Part shown: piece after piece, positions 1-8,931 of the stretch
Layout: the number at the start of each line of letters is the position of its first letter
How positions within the stretch are numbered: position 1 is the first letter of the stretch
Assembly (NCBI RefSeq): GCF_040545475.1
Contig: NZ_JBEPMA010000003.1
Coordinates: 124,001 to 188,000, forward strand
DNA length: 64,000 bases
Direction: 5' to 3'
From: Peptoniphilus_A olsenii
Lineage (GTDB): Bacteria; Bacillota; Clostridia; Tissierellales; Peptoniphilaceae
Program-made: the position numbers and the translations under genes
The notes under the pieces: model-generated
The model's input: only the letters and a program-made list of their open reading frames with translations
Told to the model about the DNA's origin: nothing
Databases searched by the model: none

Positions 1-492
1 AATATAAGTGTCAGGATAATTAGCATTTTTTATATCTTCAAGATTTACATCATCTTTAGCTGCCAACGCTAAAATTGTAATGAGTTCTGCAACTGTAATA
101 TTATTTTCAGGTTTGAAAGTGCCGTCTGGATATCCATGTATTATTCCAATGCCATTTTTTAAACTTGAATTCTTTGCCCATGCGATTATTCCATTTGCCC
201 AGTGATTTTCATCAACGTCTACAAAGGGTTTATTTTTTCCTTTCAACTTGTTTGACTCTTCAAGAAATCCAAGGCTTGCAACAATAGTTTTTAATATTTC
301 TGCTCTAGTTATATTTCTATTAAGCCCTAAACTTTTGTCAGGATAACCCGTTATAATATTTTTTTCTAATAATTTAGTAATTTTATTTTCGATATTATTT
401 TTGTTATCTACAGCCTCTTTAGCAAAAACGCCAGCAGATAGGTTGAAGATAAAAATAAAAACCAAAAATAAAGAAATAATTCTGTTTTTCAT
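1..492 (-). CDS. S-layer homology (SLH) domain protein, partial
   Basis: The reading frame starts at ATG 490-492 on the minus strand and runs off the left edge, so only the first 164 codons are present. An AAGGTG ribosome site lies 5-6 bases before the start. The N-terminus MKNRIISLFLVFIFIFNLS is a signal peptide, probably cut after VFA. Two SLH-type repeats follow, with GYPDKSLGLNRNITRAE near residues 49-65 and HGYPDGTFKPENNITVAE near residues 119-136, and a WANGIIAWAK segment between them. SLH modules bind pyruvylated secondary wall polymer and hold the protein at the cell surface. What the rest of the protein does cannot be seen. A second SLH protein lies near 60 kb. Confidence 0.85.
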   Translation of the reverse strand, partial: MKNRIISLFLVFIFIFNLSAGVFAKEAVDNKNNIENKITKLLEKNIITGYPDKSLGLNRNITRAEILKTIVASLGFLEESNKLKGKNKPFVDVDENHWANGIIAWAKNSSLKNGIGIIHGYPDGTFKPENNITVAELITILALAAKDDVNLEDIKNANYPDTYI

Positions 493-651
493 AATTCACC
501 TTCCTAGTAATTGGGTTTAATCAATCTTTATCCTAAGAAGTTAGTATTTTTAAATTTAAAATAGAAGGGTGGGGATATATAATTTTGTAAAAAGACTACA
601 TCATTTAAAATAAGATGTATAAGCTCTAATACGAGTATTGGTTATAAAAAG

Positions 652-687
652 AAACTGTCACCCCAAAAAAGGATGACAGTTTTTTTA
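652..687 (-). terminator. Bidirectional intrinsic terminator
   Basis: AAACTGTCA (652-660) pairs with TGACAGTTT (674-682). A-rich sequence on one side and a T run on the other let it work in both directions. It overlaps the stop codon of the ATP-grasp gene. Confidence 0.7.
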
Positions 688-1887
688 ATCCTTTTTAAAT
701 AATTTATGTGCAATAGCCCATTTGAAAAAACTAAATCCAGGGCCTGGATCTTTAGCATTCCATGTACAAGCAACTTTTTTTAATCTATGAGTTTTTAAAA
801 TATCGCCCCAAGTCAACTGACCTGTTTTTAGATACGCTCTTATGGCAGATATATCTTCATATAAATATTTCCAATATACCTCTTTATTCTCTGTAATCTT
901 AGGTCCAGATACTTCCATTCCAAGAGAATCCTTAAAATACATAAGAGGTGTATTCATGCCCATTTCATGTTGGAGCCAAACAAAATTTACAAATCTAACA
1001 TTTATTTCAACTAAATAAATTAGACCACTATTTTCATCTCTTTTTAGTTCAACTTCTGCAAAACCCCTAAATTTTTCACCTTTAAATAAAGGCACAAGCA
1101 TATCGTAAAGCTCAGGGATATATTCTTGTTTAGCATAAGTGCTTGCTCCAAAGTTTATTGGCCATTGTCTAATTTTAGAAGTTGTCATAAAACTCACAGG
1201 TTCATAATTTTTGTCCATATAGACATCAAAAGAATAACAATTGCTTTCAGGACCTTTTATTATTCTTTGAATAAAGCAGTTGTGATTATCTTTTTTGACA
1301 AGATTAATTTTTTCGCGAAGCTCATCTTCTGTCAACACTTTAAAAGCTTTTTGTCTATAAGCATTAACAAAAGGCATAGAGTCTCGTGGTTTTACCAGAC
1401 AAGGGTAGCCAAATTCTTGTGTGACTTTTTTCACTAACTCGTCAACTTCGTATTCATCAATAGGATAAATCTCGGGAGTTCTAATATTATATTTTTTTGT
1501 GTATTCCAGTAACTTTTCTTTGTCCATCAAATTTTTATATAAGCCTTTTCTTTCGTTTGGCCAAAGGTAATATTTTTTTAACTCATCATAATTATTTTCC
1601 ATAAATTCAACATATAAATCCGCTGTTGGAAATAACACAGGCTTGAAATCTTGTTTTTTTGAATAATCAATCAAAAATTGGACAAGTTCCTTTTCCTCAT
1701 TTTTGTAATGAGGGCCAATCAATCTTTCTTTTACATATTTACTCACACCATAGTGATGCTTTTCATAATCAACCGTAACAACATGAACACCACTCATGCC
1801 AAGACTTCTTACCACGCCAAGACCTATATAATAATTTGTGCCTAAAACTACTGCTTTATTTTTATATTTCAAATCTTTCACTTCCAT
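685..1887 (-). CDS. ATP-grasp carboxylate-amine ligase family protein
   Basis: A 400-residue protein with the ATP-grasp layout: an N-terminal Rossmann-like preATP domain (KAVVLGTNYYIGLGVVRSLG, about residues 11-30), a central ATP-binding part (FGYPCLVKPRDS, about 160-171) and a C-terminal Mg-ATP site (GFAEVELKRD and VEINVRFVNF, about 276-300). Such enzymes form amide or peptide bonds through an acyl phosphate. The general look recalls D-aspartate ligases that add cross-bridge residues to peptidoglycan precursors, but the substrate cannot be assigned from sequence. No good Shine-Dalgarno precedes the ATG at 1887, and it is the only plausible start. The gene is monocistronic, divergent from tpx and ends at a bidirectional terminator. 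Confidence 0.75.
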   Translation of the reverse strand: MEVKDLKYKNKAVVLGTNYYIGLGVVRSLGMSGVHVVTVDYEKHHYGVSKYVKERLIGPHYKNEEKELVQFLIDYSKKQDFKPVLFPTADLYVEFMENNYDELKKYYLWPNERKGLYKNLMDKEKLLEYTKKYNIRTPEIYPIDEYEVDELVKKVTQEFGYPCLVKPRDSMPFVNAYRQKAFKVLTEDELREKINLVKKDNHNCFIQRIIKGPESNCYSFDVYMDKNYEPVSFMTTSKIRQWPINFGASTYAKQEYIPELYDMLVPLFKGEKFRGFAEVELKRDENSGLIYLVEINVRFVNFVWLQHEMGMNTPLMYFKDSLGMEVSGPKITENKEVYWKYLYEDISAIRAYLKTGQLTWGDILKTHRLKKVACTWNAKDPGPGFSFFKWAIAHKLFKKD

Positions 1888-1905
1888 ATTAAATAATCAA
1901 TTTAT

Positions 1906-1933
1906 ATTGTACTATATAACAAATTAATTGCAA
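1906..1933 (-). promoter_or_regulatory. Sigma-A-type promoter of the ATP-grasp gene
   Basis: On the minus strand TTGCAA (1928-1933) and TACAAT (1906-1911) are separated by 16 bases. The -10 box lies 19 bases before the start codon. Confidence 0.5.
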
Positions 1934-1938
1934 TGAAA

Positions 1939-1947
1939 TGTTATAAT
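1939..1947 (+). promoter_or_regulatory. tpx: Extended -10 promoter of tpx-rlmH
   Basis: TGTTATAAT is an extended -10 (TGn-TATAAT, box 1942-1947) with no convincing -35. It lies about 60 bases upstream of the tpx start. Confidence 0.45.
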
Positions 1948-2007
1948 GACAAGTAAACTGGATATAAATAGTAGTGATAGTTAACGAAACAAAATTAGGA
2001 GGATATT

Positions 2008-2508
2008 ATGAAAATAAAATTTGGTGGAAAAGAAGTAACATTAGTTGGATCTCAAGTAAAAGTTGGAGATGTAGCTCCAGAATTTAAAGCAATTAAAACA
2101 GATTTATCTGAGTTTGATTCAAAAGAAACAAAAGGTAAAATTGTAATTTATTCAGTTGCACCTTCAATTGATACTTCAGTTTGTTCAATTCAAGCACAAA
2201 CTTTTAATGAAAGAGCCACTGAACTTTCGGATGATGTTGTAATCTACACAGTAACAGTTGACCTTCCTTTTGCCCAAGAAAGATTTTGTGCAGCAAAGGG
2301 AATTGATAATGCCGATATTATTTCAGACTATAGATACAAAGAGTTTGGAGAAAAATATGGTTTCTTGATAGAAGAATTAGCACTTCTTGCAAGAGGAGTA
2401 ATAATTGTCGATAAAGATGGCAAAGTAGCTTATACAGAGTATGTAGAAGAGGCAACAAACGAAGTTAATTTCGATGCGGCAATAGAAGCAGCACAAAAAT
2501 TAGCTTAA
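2008..2508 (+). CDS. tpx: Thiol peroxidase Tpx (atypical 2-Cys peroxiredoxin)
   Basis: This 166-residue protein has the full-length Tpx layout. The peroxidatic motif is PSIDTSVC with Cys59, and the resolving cysteine is Cys94 in ERFCAAKG, as expected for an enzyme that forms an intrachain disulfide. Tpx reduces H2O2 and alkyl hydroperoxides in the cytoplasm using thioredoxin, which is important in an oxygen-sensitive anaerobe. AGGAGG at 1998-2003 is well placed before the ATG. The stop codon overlaps the rlmH start by one base (TAATG), so the two are translated as a pair. Confident call. Confidence 0.95.
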   Translation: MKIKFGGKEVTLVGSQVKVGDVAPEFKAIKTDLSEFDSKETKGKIVIYSVAPSIDTSVCSIQAQTFNERATELSDDVVIYTVTVDLPFAQERFCAAKGIDNADIISDYRYKEFGEKYGFLIEELALLARGVIIVDKDGKVAYTEYVEEATNEVNFDAAIEAAQKLA

Positions 2509-2987
2509 TGCAAATTAATATAATATCTGTAGGTAAGATTAAAGAAAATTATTTTAAAGAAGCTATAACAGAGTACAAAAAGATGCTCTCTAACTATGCA
2601 GATTTGAGAATCATTGAAATAAATGACGAGCCTTGCCCAGAAAACTTATCTGACAAAGATATGGAGAAAGTAAAGAATATAGAAGGAGAAAAAATATTAT
2701 CTAAAATTAAAAATAACTCCTACACCATAGCACTTGATATAAAAGGCAAGAGTATTGATTCAGTTAAGTTCTCTAATATAATAGAAGATGCGATGATTTT
2801 CGGTTACAGTGATATTAATTTTATAATAGGTGGAAGCCTTGGACTATCGAGCGAAGTTTTAAAAAAAGCAGACTATAAGCTTAGTTTTTCCAAAATGACT
2901 TTTCCACACAAACTCATGCGAGTGATATTAATAGAACAAATATATAGAGCCTTTAGAATAATGAATAATCACCCTTATCACAAATAA
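2508..2987 (+). CDS. rlmH: 23S rRNA (pseudouridine1915-N3)-methyltransferase RlmH
   Basis: A 159-residue SPOUT-class methyltransferase of normal length. The N-terminus MQINIISVGKIKENYF, the SAM-binding knot FIIGGSLGLS (about 105-114) and the C-terminal HKLMRVILIEQIYRAFRI with NHPYHK are family hallmarks. The enzyme methylates pseudouridine 1915 in helix 69 of 23S rRNA on assembled 70S ribosomes. Its ATG overlaps the tpx stop by one base, so it is translationally coupled and shares the tpx promoter. An intrinsic terminator follows at 3001-3029. Confidence 0.95.
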   Translation: MQINIISVGKIKENYFKEAITEYKKMLSNYADLRIIEINDEPCPENLSDKDMEKVKNIEGEKILSKIKNNSYTIALDIKGKSIDSVKFSNIIEDAMIFGYSDINFIIGGSLGLSSEVLKKADYKLSFSKMTFPHKLMRVILIEQIYRAFRIMNNHPYHK

Positions 2988-3000
2988 AATAATATAAAAA

Positions 3001-3029
3001 ACAGCGTAAAAATTTTCTGCGCTGTTTTT
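3001..3029 (+). terminator. Intrinsic terminator after rlmH
   Basis: ACAGCG (3001-3006) pairs with CGCTGT (3020-3025), followed by a T run. Confidence 0.7.
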
Positions 3030-3106
3030 AAATTTGTGAAGAAGAGTTATTTATTGATAGAAATTATATTTTTTATATCAATTAAGAATAAAATTTTTAT
3101 TTATTC

Positions 3107-3600
3107 AGAGGGATACCTTTATAGGTAGATTCCTCACTCTTGGAGTACACGGCGATTACAAAAAAATCTTACGAATTTTCTTTCACTCGGAATGACAGTT
3201 GTGGGCGTTGTCGTTGCCCTTTCCAATGTCATCTCGACTAAGAAGCGTTGCAAACGCATAAAGAATCTTGCATGTAGTGGGAAAATTTGTTTAGGTGAAA
3301 TAGAAAGGGTAATGATAGGAATAATAAGAAAAGTATTATATTTGTTCTTACAGAGCGGCTACTATACAGGCAGATTCCTCGACTTCAAACCCTTCGGGTT
3401 TTTCGCTCGGAATGACAGAGTGTAGAAGTTTTTTTTGCTTCTATATTACTACTATTTAAAAGTATTTTTTTGAAATTTATCAAGTCAAAAATACTTTCCC
3501 CGCCCCAAGTCATCCTGAGCGAAAGAAATCTGAGAAGATTTCTGAAGTCGAAGGATCTGCATGTGTTGGAGAGAATCTGTAAAGGCTTAAAAAAGTGTTC
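3107..3600. repeat. Intergenic structured repeat cluster (locus 1, four units)
   Basis: This gap between convergent genes holds four units of a repeat family found at three other places in the window. Units at about 3125-3200, 3360-3420 and 3506-3580 have the core TGTCATTCYGAGYGAAA, then a variable internal hairpin, then GAAGTCGAGGAATCTGC, in either orientation. The unit at about 3219-3270 is a second subtype containing ATCTCGACTAAG and GCGTTGCAAACGC. The internal stems differ in sequence but each is self-complementary, for example AAACCC-TTCG-GGTTT near 3388-3403. Short ORFs across the region have no ribosome site and are not genes. Confidence 0.75.
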
Positions 3601-3635
3601 AAACAATAAAAATATATATCAAATTAAATAAATAT

Positions 3636-3706
3636 AAAAACTCCTCCAATTTAGATTTCTATACTAAACTCATTCGCCCAGTATTACAATCGGAGAAGTT
3701 TTTGTT
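3636..3706 (-). terminator. Long-loop terminator after the DUF188-glutaredoxin gene
   Basis: AAAAACTCCTCCAATT (3636-3651) pairs with AATCGGAGAAGTTTTT (3688-3703) over 16 positions including two wobbles, with T runs on both strands. Confidence 0.55.
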
Positions 3707-3745
3707 GTACTTAAACTTCATTTTTATAATTTATTCAAAATCAAA

Positions 3746-4438
3746 TTAATCTGCATTTATAAAATCATCAATATCATAATCAAAGAAGAAATATCTGCCA
3801 TCTTTGTAAAGACATGGAACTCCCACCATATTATTTTCTACAATTTCATCAAAAGCATCTGAATTATCTCTATGATTTAAAAATTCTTTCAAATTTTTCA
3901 TGCTAGAAGTAATATCGATTGTTTCAACATCAATGCCCTTTTCTTTTACTAATTCAATAGCAGGTGGGCAATCAGGACATAAACTCGAAATAAAAAACTT
4001 ATACATATTCATTCTCCTTAAAATTTTAGTTAGTTCAAGTTCAAATTTGTTATTTTCTGATTTTTTTCTTTTCGGTATTTTAGTATAAATCCCATCTTTT
4101 CTGAGTATGCGAGAAATATGCCTATTCTCTAGATACCCAAGTATATTATTGTTATTGATAATTTTTCCGCTAAAATCTAAAACAACAGCTTTTTTGGCAA
4201 GAGCCATTGAAGATAGTCCCTTATCATTTGTAATTACTAAATCATTACTTGTAGCATGATTTACTATCCATAAATCAGCAGCCTCTTTTGAAATATCAAC
4301 ATTTACAATATTTCCATAAAATATGTCAAAATCCTGAGTATAGTTTTTAACTAAGAAGAGAGGTATATTAAATTTCTTGCAAACTTTTTGAGTAATCTCT
4401 CTTACGGATGCACCGTCAGAGTCTAATAAAACTTTCAT
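3746..4438 (-). CDS. DUF188 (YaiI/YqxD) domain joined to a glutaredoxin-like domain
   Basis: The 230-residue frame holds two modules. Residues 1-142 match the UPF0178/YqxD family, a PIN-like nuclease fold, with LLDSDGASVR at 4-13 and ITNDKGLSSMALAKKA at 69-84 around the conserved acidic residues. Residues 145-230 form a glutaredoxin-like domain with CPDC at 154-157 and a cis-proline-like VGVPCLY at 205-211. A perfect AAGGAG (4014-4019, minus strand) lies seven bases before an in-frame ATG at 4006, which begins the second domain (MYKFFISSLCPDC). The glutaredoxin part may therefore also be made alone (86 residues), or two adjacent genes may have fused by loss of a stop codon. The functions of both parts are inferred from family only. 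Confidence 0.75.
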   Translation of the reverse strand: MKVLLDSDGASVREITQKVCKKFNIPLFLVKNYTQDFDIFYGNIVNVDISKEAADLWIVNHATSNDLVITNDKGLSSMALAKKAVVLDFSGKIINNNNILGYLENRHISRILRKDGIYTKIPKRKKSENNKFELELTKILRRMNMYKFFISSLCPDCPPAIELVKEKGIDVETIDITSSMKNLKEFLNHRDNSDAFDEIVENNMVGVPCLYKDGRYFFFDYDIDDFINAD

Positions 4439-4743
4439 ATCTATATATTAACCCATAATTATAGAAAATTAAAATATAGATTAATATAAAAATTTTAAAT
4501 GAGAAAGTGACAATTATTGTATAATTTTGCAAGAAAAAATTTTATTCTTTTGTTGATTCTAATAGTTAATGGAATATCTATATTCTTTTATGTTAAGAGA
4601 TATTATTTATGGTTATGTTTTATTTTATCAATTTCATGTAAACTTATTCATCCTCTAATTTGCAAAATATAATGAGTGTTAAAATTTGGAAAAACTATTG
4701 AAAAATTTGACTTTTTTATATAGACTTATTAAAGGAGGTTTCT
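4439..4743. other. AT-rich intergenic region, divergent
   Basis: About 305 bases between divergent genes. AAAGGAGG at 4731-4738 is the ribosome site of the LCP gene. No convincing promoter pair or other structure was recognised. Confidence 0.4.
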
Positions 4744-5844
4744 ATGAAATATGTTTATAGAATATTTGTTTTTGTCACTGTAGTATTTTTACTTGGAGCA
4801 TTGGGACTTACTTTTATGTTTTCTCCGCGTGGTGCTCAATTAATTGGCGATAAAAACGAAGATAACAAAACCGATAATACAGAACCGAGAAAAGTCTCAG
4901 TATTTAATGAAGATAAAGACATTGTACATATTATGCTTTTGGGAGTAGACCAAAGTGAGGTAACTTATGACACTGATCATTCTCAAAGAGCTGATACAAT
5001 AATGATTTTGTCGATAGATCCAAAGATAGATAAAGTTCAACTTTTGTCTGTACCTCGTGATACTTATATAAAAATTAAGGGTTATGATAATTATAAAATC
5101 AATGCCGCATATGCAAGAGGTGGAATTGATTTGCAAGTAGATACTGTTGAAGATTTTTTAGATGTGGATATAAGTCATTATATTACAGTAAATTATGATG
5201 CAGTTAAAGAGCTTGTGGATGCACTCGGTGGAATAGAAGTTTATACTCCGGAATATAAATATACGGACCCTTCTACAATACCACCTTTAGAGATTGATTT
5301 CAAAGAGGGCTTACATTTATTAAATGGTGAGGATTCTGTCAAATATTTGAGGATACGTAAAATCTATGAAGATCAGGATTTGGATAGAATAAAAGCACAA
5401 CAAGCATTTATCATGAAAGTATTCGAAAAGATGCAGTCTCCATCAATGATTTTAAAATTGCCAAAATTAATTTCTATTGCAAATAGGCATATTGAAACTG
5501 ATATGAGTTATGGTGAATTGGCATTTTTGGCATATTATGGAACTACTCTGGATAAAAGTGATATAAGTATGGCATCTTTAGGTGGAGTTACTTATACTAG
5601 AAATAAAATTGATTACTATAAGGTTGATAAGGTATCTGCTCAAAAATATATTGATGATTTTGAACAGATGCGTGACAATTACACAGAAGATGTAGATTTG
5701 GATAATATGAGCGAAGAAAAACGTCAAAAGTATCTTGAAGATAAAGAAAGACGTGAAAGTATAAAGAGAGACTCTAATCATTTAAATTCTGATGGTAAAA
5801 AAGCAAACAACAATTTAAATGATATTAATAATAAAGCACATTGA
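4744..5844 (+). CDS. LytR-CpsA-Psr (LCP) family wall glycopolymer transferase
   Basis: A 366-residue protein with one N-terminal membrane helix (about 6-26) and an extracellular LCP domain (about 58-240). Hallmarks are LLGVDQSE, RADTIMILSIDP, LLSVPRDTYI with the catalytic-site Arg-Asp, KINAAYARGG and the later LRIRKIYEDQDLDRIKAQQ. LCP enzymes move lipid-linked teichoic-acid-like or capsular polymers onto peptidoglycan at the outer membrane face. The last 70 or so residues are highly charged and probably disordered. AAAGGAGG precedes the ATG. A terminator overlaps the stop codon, so the gene stands alone. Which polymer is transferred is unknown; it could be the polymer that SLH proteins bind. 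Confidence 0.9.
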   Translation: MKYVYRIFVFVTVVFLLGALGLTFMFSPRGAQLIGDKNEDNKTDNTEPRKVSVFNEDKDIVHIMLLGVDQSEVTYDTDHSQRADTIMILSIDPKIDKVQLLSVPRDTYIKIKGYDNYKINAAYARGGIDLQVDTVEDFLDVDISHYITVNYDAVKELVDALGGIEVYTPEYKYTDPSTIPPLEIDFKEGLHLLNGEDSVKYLRIRKIYEDQDLDRIKAQQAFIMKVFEKMQSPSMILKLPKLISIANRHIETDMSYGELAFLAYYGTTLDKSDISMASLGGVTYTRNKIDYYKVDKVSAQKYIDDFEQMRDNYTEDVDLDNMSEEKRQKYLEDKERRESIKRDSNHLNSDGKKANNNLNDINNKAH

Positions 5845-5865
5845 AATATTTTCGGTGTGTTTTTT
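5836..5865 (+). terminator. Intrinsic terminator of the LCP gene
   Basis: GCACATTGAA (5836-5845) pairs with TTCGGTGTGT (5851-5860) including wobbles, then a T run. It overlaps the stop codon. Confidence 0.7.
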
Positions 5866-5886
5866 ATTTTATTAAGAAGAAATTAT

Positions 5887-5914
5887 TTGTCTTTGCCTTG
5901 TATTATTTTATAAT
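5887..5914 (+). promoter_or_regulatory. Candidate promoter of the yybS-gdpP-rplI-dnaB operon
   Basis: TTGTCT (5887-5892) and TATAAT (5909-5914) with a 16-base spacer, about 107 bases before the first start codon. Confidence 0.5.
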
Positions 5915-6020
5915 AGATATTTGCAAAAATTAGTATATACAGACATGTGTATGTATTTGCGTAACTTTCTTTATAAAATAGCCGCATTGTGGTAAAATTA
6001 ACTTGTTAGGAGTTGATTAA

Positions 6021-6941
6021 TTGGAAAAGAAGACTGACTATTTAAGTCTTGTAAAATTATTTTTGCGCTCTATTTTTATCTCTATAATAGGTGCAATTTT
6101 TCCATTCATATATATTTTATTTCCATCAATGTTTATTGTGGAGTCGATAAAAGAAGGTATATTAAAAGTTATGGGCACACTTGCACTTGTTGTAGGTGTG
6201 GTAAGTCTAGGGTTTGGAGCAATATATGGTCTTGTGATTTTTACTATTTTCGCTCCATTAATACTCATGTTCTACTACATGATTATAACTAATAAATCAG
6301 TTGCACAAACTATAATAGTTACTGCATTTACTTTTTTTACGTCAATTTTAGTATTGATGTATGCTTTTGGAATAAATGCAGAAGTATTAAATTCAAATGA
6401 CACCTATCTTAATATAGCTAATTTCTATAAAGAAATAGCAACGAAAACAAATTTAAGTTTAACTGAAATATCTAGCTTAGAACAGAATTTTCAATATATG
6501 TATAGGAGCTTTTTACAAAGTTTGCCGTCTATTTTGATAATCGCATCATTAATTCTAAGTTATATAACTTATACAATGGTGGGGCGAACTTTGATAACAA
6601 AGGGGAAATTTATAACGCAACCATCTTCTTTGGAATTTTTGAGAATACCACAAAATATTGTTATATTATCATTAATTACAGCAATAGGTGTATATATTTT
6701 CAAAGACAATCTTGGGGCTTTGGCAGAAGTATTTAATATAAATTTAGTTAATATAATAGGATTCTTTTTATTTGCTACAGGCCTTGGAGTTGTGAAATTT
6801 AATTTGACAAGATTTGGTGTAAAAAGATTTATGCAAGGTGTTTTTGTAATGTTTTGTATAACTTTTTCATTTTTACAAATTTTTGTTGCAGTTATTGGAG
6901 CTTTTGATTATATTTTTAATTTCAGAAAATTAAGGAACTAA
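6021..6941 (+). CDS. YybS-like DUF2232 membrane protein
   Basis: A 306-residue, strongly hydrophobic protein with about eight membrane segments and no catalytic motif. It fits the YybS (DUF2232) family in sequence style, length and position, because yybS-yybT(gdpP)-rplI-dnaC is the conserved order in Bacillus and relatives. The start is TTG at 6021, eight bases after TAGGAG; there is no earlier in-frame ATG. Its role is unknown; constant linkage to gdpP suggests a membrane partner or shared regulation. It ends four bases before gdpP. Confidence 0.8.
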   Translation: MEKKTDYLSLVKLFLRSIFISIIGAIFPFIYILFPSMFIVESIKEGILKVMGTLALVVGVVSLGFGAIYGLVIFTIFAPLILMFYYMIITNKSVAQTIIVTAFTFFTSILVLMYAFGINAEVLNSNDTYLNIANFYKEIATKTNLSLTEISSLEQNFQYMYRSFLQSLPSILIIASLILSYITYTMVGRTLITKGKFITQPSSLEFLRIPQNIVILSLITAIGVYIFKDNLGALAEVFNINLVNIIGFFLFATGLGVVKFNLTRFGVKRFMQGVFVMFCITFSFLQIFVAVIGAFDYIFNFRKLRN

Positions 6942-6945
6942 GATT

Positions 6946-8931
6946 ATGAAAAATAAATTTAAAATTAATGAGTTTTCTATATATTTTATTTTTTCAACGG
7001 CTATAATTATAGCGCTATTAATAGTTAAACCTATTGCTGGTGTGATAGCTATTATTGCAATGCTATATGTTTTGTTTGTTACAGATAAAAAAATAGAAAA
7101 TAAAAATAAAAAGACACTTCAATATATTGAGAGTCTAAATGAGAGATTTGACTCTTTGACAAAAAAAGTAATTTTCAACATGCCTTTTCCCCTTGTTGTG
7201 ACAGATGATAAGGGTAAAATAATTTGGTATAATACACCTTTTTCTAATCTATTTTCCAATATTGATGTTATGGATGAGGATTTTGAAAATTTAATTTCTG
7301 ATATTGAGATGGAAAATATATTAAATAGGACTGGTGCTAATACATTTTTGGTAGAAGTTGGTAGCAGAACTTTTGATGTTTATGCCAATGTGGTTGGCGA
7401 TGGAGATAGTACAAATATATTATTATATTTTGTAGATAATTCTGCATATGAAAATTTAAAAGAAAAATATGAAGATGAATATCCAATTGTTGCAAAAATT
7501 GAAGTTGATAATTTTGCAGATGCCATGGACTCGGCACCTGCACAAGTAAGACCACTTTTAATTGCAGAAATAGACTCTACTATTAGAAATTATTTTGAAG
7601 AATATGATTCTCTTGTTAGAAAGGCAGACGAAGATTTATATCTTGTTATAATGAATTTTAAATCTTTAAATTCTATCAAATTAAAAAGATTTGATATACT
7701 TGATGATTTGAGGGAGTTAAATAGAGGTAACTCAATACCTATAACTCTTTCAATTGGCGTATCTTCTTATGGGCTTAATTTGAGAGAATCTTATATTGAA
7801 GCAGACTCATCACTAGATCTTGCACTAGGGCGTGGGGGAGACCAAGCTGTAGTTAAAATTGAAGATAATTATGAATTCTTTGGTGGTAAATCTAAGGCTG
7901 TGGAAAAGAGAAATAAAGTTAAGTCGAGAGTTCTTGGTATTGCACTTAAACAATTAATTGACAGAAGTGAAACAGTCTATATAATGGGTCACAAAAATCC
8001 TGACATGGACGCAATTGGTGCATCCATTGGTTGTTTGCGTGCTACAATAAATATAGGCAAAGAAGGTTTTATTGTATTAGAAAAATCTAATCCTTCTATT
8101 GATAATTTAATTGCCAGAATGAAAGAAGAGGAGCCTGAACTTTATAAAAAAATAATTTCTAAAGAGACAGCGCTATCTAGTATTAAACATTCATCGCTAA
8201 TTATACTTGTGGACAATCACAAACCAACATTTACAGAATGTCCTGAGCTTTTAGATAAAACGGCACAAATTGTTGTAATAGATCACCACAGACGAGGCAA
8301 AGAATTTGTTGAAAATCCAGTTTTAACATATGTTGAGCCATATGCGTCATCAACTTGTGAGCTTATCACAGAGATGTTAACATATATGTCAGAGGATTTA
8401 AATTTAACTCACTTTGAGGCGGATGCTCTCATGAGTGGGATAGTGGTGGACACAAAGAACTTCTCATTCCAAACAGGAGTTAGGACTTTTGAAGCAGCTT
8501 CTACACTCAGAAGAGCAGGGGCTGATATGATTAAAGTTAAGGCATTATTCCAAGATGACTTTGACACACTTTTGTACCGAGCAGAAGTTATTCATAACAC
8601 CAAAATAATTCACGATAATATTGCGGTTTCTACTTTTGATAAAAAAGCTAACAATTCAGTATTAGTTGCAGCTCAAGCTGCCGATGCATTATTGGATATA
8701 AATGGAATTGATGCATCATTTGTGTTGACGATAAATGATGGTAAAACTCATATTTCTGGTAGAAGTAGAGGCAATGAAGTTTCAGTTCAATTAATATTGG
8801 AGAAAATTGGAGGCGGAGGTCATTTAAATATGGCAGGTGCCCAACTTGAGACTACCGATTTAGAAGAAGCTGAGAAAGTACTAATTGAAGCAATCGAAGA
8901 ATATTTACAAGAAAATGAAAGAGAGGAATAA
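6946..8931 (+). CDS. gdpP: Cyclic-di-AMP phosphodiesterase GdpP
   Basis: The 661 residues match GdpP in length and layout: two membrane helices (about 11-47), a PAS-like domain (about 75-165), a degenerate GGDEF domain (about 180-305, GRGGDQ in place of GGDEF) and a C-terminal DHH/DHHA1 phosphodiesterase. Metal ligands are visible as MGHKNPDMDA (His349, Asp353, Asp355), LVDNHK (Asp423) and VIDHHRRG (446-448), and GGGGH marks DHHA1 near the end. The protein breaks c-di-AMP to pApA at the membrane and so sets osmotic, wall and potassium balance. It is followed with no gap by rplI. Confidence 0.95.
   Translation: MKNKFKINEFSIYFIFSTAIIIALLIVKPIAGVIAIIAMLYVLFVTDKKIENKNKKTLQYIESLNERFDSLTKKVIFNMPFPLVVTDDKGKIIWYNTPFSNLFSNIDVMDEDFENLISDIEMENILNRTGANTFLVEVGSRTFDVYANVVGDGDSTNILLYFVDNSAYENLKEKYEDEYPIVAKIEVDNFADAMDSAPAQVRPLLIAEIDSTIRNYFEEYDSLVRKADEDLYLVIMNFKSLNSIKLKRFDILDDLRELNRGNSIPITLSIGVSSYGLNLRESYIEADSSLDLALGRGGDQAVVKIEDNYEFFGGKSKAVEKRNKVKSRVLGIALKQLIDRSETVYIMGHKNPDMDAIGASIGCLRATINIGKEGFIVLEKSNPSIDNLIARMKEEEPELYKKIISKETALSSIKHSSLIILVDNHKPTFTECPELLDKTAQIVVIDHHRRGKEFVENPVLTYVEPYASSTCELITEMLTYMSEDLNLTHFEADALMSGIVVDTKNFSFQTGVRTFEAASTLRRAGADMIKVKALFQDDFDTLLYRAEVIHNTKIIHDNIAVSTFDKKANNSVLVAAQAADALLDINGIDASFVLTINDGKTHISGRSRGNEVSVQLILEKIGGGGHLNMAGAQLETTDLEEAEKVLIEAIEEYLQENEREE

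Noticed and set aside
3192..3606. Short ORFs on both strands (77 and 73 residues) in the first repeat cluster
   Set aside because: They lie wholly in structured repeats, lack ribosome sites and have no protein-like composition.
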